Assembly (NCBI GenBank): GCA_021818105.1
Contig: JAKAFB010000016.1
Location: 1 to 50,761, forward strand
Direction of reading: 5' to 3'
DNA length: 50,761 bases
Source of the DNA: Acidobacteriota bacterium
GTDB lineage: Bacteria > Acidobacteriota > Terriglobia > Terriglobales > Acidobacteriaceae
Part shown: piece by piece, positions 48,752 through 50,761 of the stretch
Layout: every line of letters begins with the position of its first letter
How positions within the stretch are numbered: the first letter of the stretch is position 1
Position numbers and translations under genes: made by a program
The notes under the pieces: model-generated
Databases searched by the model: none
What the model was told of the DNA's origin: nothing
What the model saw: the letters and a program-made list of their open reading frames with translations, nothing else

Positions 48752-48860
48752 CTTTGCTTGAGAGAATTGCCCTAGTGGTTTGCGAAGAGAGAAAATGGAG
48801 GAGTGACGGCGCGGGGCGAGGAAGCCGTACGGACGGCGGCCTGTTGCGCTTGAAGTCACA

Positions 48861-50084
48861 ATGCAGAAAGAGGATTGTGTGAGACGGGTTGCGGGTTTGG
48901 GGATTGCACTGGTGTGGCTCTTTGCCGGGATGGGATGTTGGGCACAAGCCGCATCGGGGCCGAATCTGCGGCAGTCTGCGCTGGCGCTGGAGCAGCAGGG
49001 CAAAAACGCTGAGGCTGAGGCGGCGTGGCGCGCATTGGCAAAGGCGCATCCTGCGGACCCCGAACCGTATGCGCACCTGGGACTGCTGGAGGTTCGGCAG
49101 GGACGGTATAAAGAGGCAATCCCGCTGTATCGCAAGGCGCTGACGCTGGGACCGAAGCTGCCCAGCGTGGAACTGAATTTGGGACTGGCGCAGTTCAAGG
49201 CTGGCGAACTGAAAGGCGCGATTGCCACCTTTGAGCCACTGCTGAAGGTGGAACCGGCGACGTCGCCCATGGCGCTGCAATTGACGACGCTGCTGGGCAT
49301 GGCGCACTACGGGCTGGCCGACTATGCTGGGGCGGCGCCGTATCTGCAGAAGGCGGCGGATGCGGACGCGACGAGCCTGCCGCTGCTGCTGGCGCTGGCG
49401 CATAGCTACCTGTGGTCCAAGCAGTCAAAGAATGTGCTGGATGTGTACAAGAAGATTCTGGAGATCAATCCCGAATCAGCCGAGGCGGATATGCTGGCCG
49501 GCGAGGCGCTGGATGAGATGAAGGACAATGCCGGCGCCACACAGATGTTTCGAGCGGCGGTAAAGGCCAACCCCAGGGAGCCGAATGCGCACTTTGGGCT
49601 GGGATATCTGCTGTGGGCGCAGAAGCAGTACCCGGAGGCGGCAAAGGAGTTCCAGGCAGAGCTGGACAACGATCCGACGCATGCGCAGGCGATGCTGTAC
49701 CTGGCGGATGCGGATATCCAGATGAACCAGATGGCGGCAGCAAAGCCACTGCTGGAAAAGGTTGTCAAAGTGGCTGCTACGAATCCGTCGTTGTCGCTTG
49801 CGTATCTGGACCTCGGAATTGTCTACAGCGAGACAGGACACAATGAAGAGGCCTTGCGCGTGTTGACCGAGGCGGCGAAGCGCATGCCGGATGACGTGAA
49901 CGTGCACTGGCGACTGGGACGGCTCTACCGCTCGATGGGCAGGAAGGAAGAGGCCCGGGTGGAGTTTGACAAGGCGAGCAAGCTGAACAAAGCTGCGGAT
50001 GAGGATCTGTACAAGAAGATCGCAAACAGCAACGCGCATCCGCCGCAGTCGCAGGCTGCCCCAGCGGCCACGGCGGACAAGTAG
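48861..50084 (+). CDS. Secreted TPR-repeat protein
   Basis: 407 residues. An N-terminal signal segment (LGIALVWLFAGMGCWAQA) is followed by about nine TPR units, each with the W/A-G-Y/F-A-P pattern, for example PYAHLGLLEVRQGRYKEAIP and NAHFGLGYLLWAQKQYPEAAK. A Pro/Ala-rich tail ends it. TPR solenoids mediate protein contacts; this one is likely periplasmic. A TPR gene next to a TonB-dependent receptor is a frequent acidobacterial arrangement, but a terminator separates the two here. It is convergent with the small CxxC gene, stops 2 bp apart. Confidence 0.87.
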   Translation: MQKEDCVRRVAGLGIALVWLFAGMGCWAQAASGPNLRQSALALEQQGKNAEAEAAWRALAKAHPADPEPYAHLGLLEVRQGRYKEAIPLYRKALTLGPKLPSVELNLGLAQFKAGELKGAIATFEPLLKVEPATSPMALQLTTLLGMAHYGLADYAGAAPYLQKAADADATSLPLLLALAHSYLWSKQSKNVLDVYKKILEINPESAEADMLAGEALDEMKDNAGATQMFRAAVKANPREPNAHFGLGYLLWAQKQYPEAAKEFQAELDNDPTHAQAMLYLADADIQMNQMAAAKPLLEKVVKVAATNPSLSLAYLDLGIVYSETGHNEEALRVLTEAAKRMPDDVNVHWRLGRLYRSMGRKEEARVEFDKASKLNKAADEDLYKKIANSNAHPPQSQAAPAATADK

Positions 50085-50086
50085 CG

Positions 50087-50281
50087 TCAGCTTCGGTGGA
50101 CGAGCGAGCGCGTGCTGTTACGACTCGCCAGCATGAGCGCCAGCGCCTTCTCTGGGCATAGATGCTCGGCCTCTTCCAACTCCAGCTCTTCGGTGGTTTG
50201 GACTGCTGTGGCGATAGTCATGAAGCAGTACAGGCAGCGCGTGTTGTAGGTGCCGTTGTCGTTCTGCGTGCGGCTGTACAT
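50087..50281 (-). CDS. Small CxxC...C hypothetical protein
   Basis: 64 residues from ATG 50281, which has GGAGG 8 nt upstream; a GTG at 50290 would add three residues. Three cysteines are arranged RCLYCFMTIA and, 20 residues on, HLCPEKAL, suggesting a small metal-binding site with the adjacent His. I believe related small proteins occur in other Acidobacteria, but this is from memory. The function is unknown. It lies upstream of, and is convergent with, the TPR gene's end. Confidence 0.65.
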   Translation of the reverse strand: MYSRTQNDNGTYNTRCLYCFMTIATAVQTTEELELEEAEHLCPEKALALMLASRNSTRSLVHRS

Positions 50282-50399
50282 CCCTGCCACCTCCGGCGAG
50301 AAAGATATCCGATGGTACCCCCAAAATCATGTGCGCGGGATGTGAGCGTGGTCACGCTGTCTTGTGAGCGAAGAGTTGTGATGGTGTGGGACACAACAG

Positions 50400-50723
50400 C
50401 TAGATTTTCAGGCCCTGATCAGCATTGCGCCGCACCTGCCAGCAAGGGCTGAGAGCGCCCTGCGGAAACAGCGAGCGGGCACAGGTGACGGTCATGGTGC
50501 CGAGGTAGTCGTACTCCTGCTTGTTGCCCTTGAGCGGAACGGAGAGGTAACGGTTGACCGTGATTTGTGCATTGGGCGTGCCGCGAAGGTGATACACGGC
50601 CCAATCGCCGACATACACGGCCACAAAGCCCGCGATCAGAATCACGACTACTCTTTGCAGCCAGCGTCTTATCAAGACCCGCCTCCATTGAAGCGCTGCT
50701 TGTGCGCGCAACACAGCTTGCAT
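50400..50723 (-). CDS. Small single-pass membrane hypothetical protein
   Basis: 107 residues. A basic N-terminus (RRVLIRRWLQR) precedes one hydrophobic helix (VVVILIAGFVAVYVGDWAVY), then a soluble part with NRYLSVPLKGNKQEYDYLGT and two Cys in TCARSLFPQGALSPCW. This is consistent with an N-in anchor and a periplasmic domain that may form a disulfide. It resembles acidobacterial hypothetical proteins known to me, with no assigned function. Start ATG 50723; no strong Shine-Dalgarno. The last 38 bp of the window hold nothing recognisable. Confidence 0.65.
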   Translation of the reverse strand: MQAVLRAQAALQWRRVLIRRWLQRVVVILIAGFVAVYVGDWAVYHLRGTPNAQITVNRYLSVPLKGNKQEYDYLGTMTVTCARSLFPQGALSPCWQVRRNADQGLKI

Positions 50724-50761
50724 TAGCCTATCGGATTTTCGGCCGATGCGCCGAGCAATGG

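Noticed and set aside
1..50761. tRNA, rRNA, CRISPR or insertion sequences
   Set aside because: No TTCGANNCC arm with matching cloverleaf, no regularly spaced repeats and no transposase-like protein was found by eye.

Overview
The window reads as a chromosomal segment of an Acidobacteriota bacterium, most likely class Terriglobia (Acidobacteriia). This is an inference from gene content: a large TonB-dependent receptor with an N-terminal carboxypeptidase-regulatory-like domain followed by a TPR protein, a secreted pro-kumamolisin (S53) peptidase with Ig-like repeats, the nadC-birA-coaX cluster, and several small hypothetical proteins of acidobacterial type. Base composition is GC-rich. I see no rRNA, tRNA, CRISPR array, transposase, integrase or phage gene.

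Left part (1-15.7 kb): a partial beta-propeller-like gene, a YkgJ-type cysteine-cluster protein, a small CxxC protein, then a translation/RNA cluster (DUF503, rbfA, nrnA), an ArnT-like glycosyltransferase, a GNAT acetyltransferase, a YhaM-type 3'-5' exoribonuclease and a SurA-like periplasmic prolyl isomerase facing a CtpA-like S41 protease. A polytopic membrane protein and a repeat-bearing intergenic region follow, then a coupled YfiT/DinB - PD-(D/E)XK-like nuclease pair and a histidine-rich secreted peptide.

Middle (15.8-33.4 kb): tldD and tldE flank an oppositely oriented Sel1-repeat gene. A long rightward run follows: a degenerate UvrC-like protein, rpe, a BamD-like TPR protein, valS, nadC, birA, coaX, an unknown protein, a RlmD-like rRNA methyltransferase and comEC. 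Tight spacing and ATGA overlaps suggest operons for uvrC-like/rpe and for nadC through rlmD.

Right part (33.4-50.8 kb): a secreted two-repeat protein, an OPT-family transporter divergent from the S53 peptidase (a plausible protein-degradation and peptide-uptake pair), an HGSNAT-like membrane acyltransferase, two convergent overlapping CPBP-family membrane proteins (one lacking the catalytic glutamates), a SpoIIM-family protein whose start codon overlaps that of a divergent RDD protein, an 850-bp regulatory region with a perfect LacI-type palindrome, the TonB-dependent receptor, a TPR protein and two small acidobacterial hypotheticals.

Two features are not explained by the genes. First, a roughly 150-165 bp two-block repeat occurs twice in opposite orientation, 20 kb apart, in intergenic DNA. 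Second, the plus strand changes from C-rich to G-rich near 21-24 kb regardless of gene direction, an origin-like GC-skew switch without dnaA or visible DnaA boxes. No clearly new multi-gene system could be demonstrated; the best leads are the repeat family, the nuclease pair and the two degenerate-enzyme genes.
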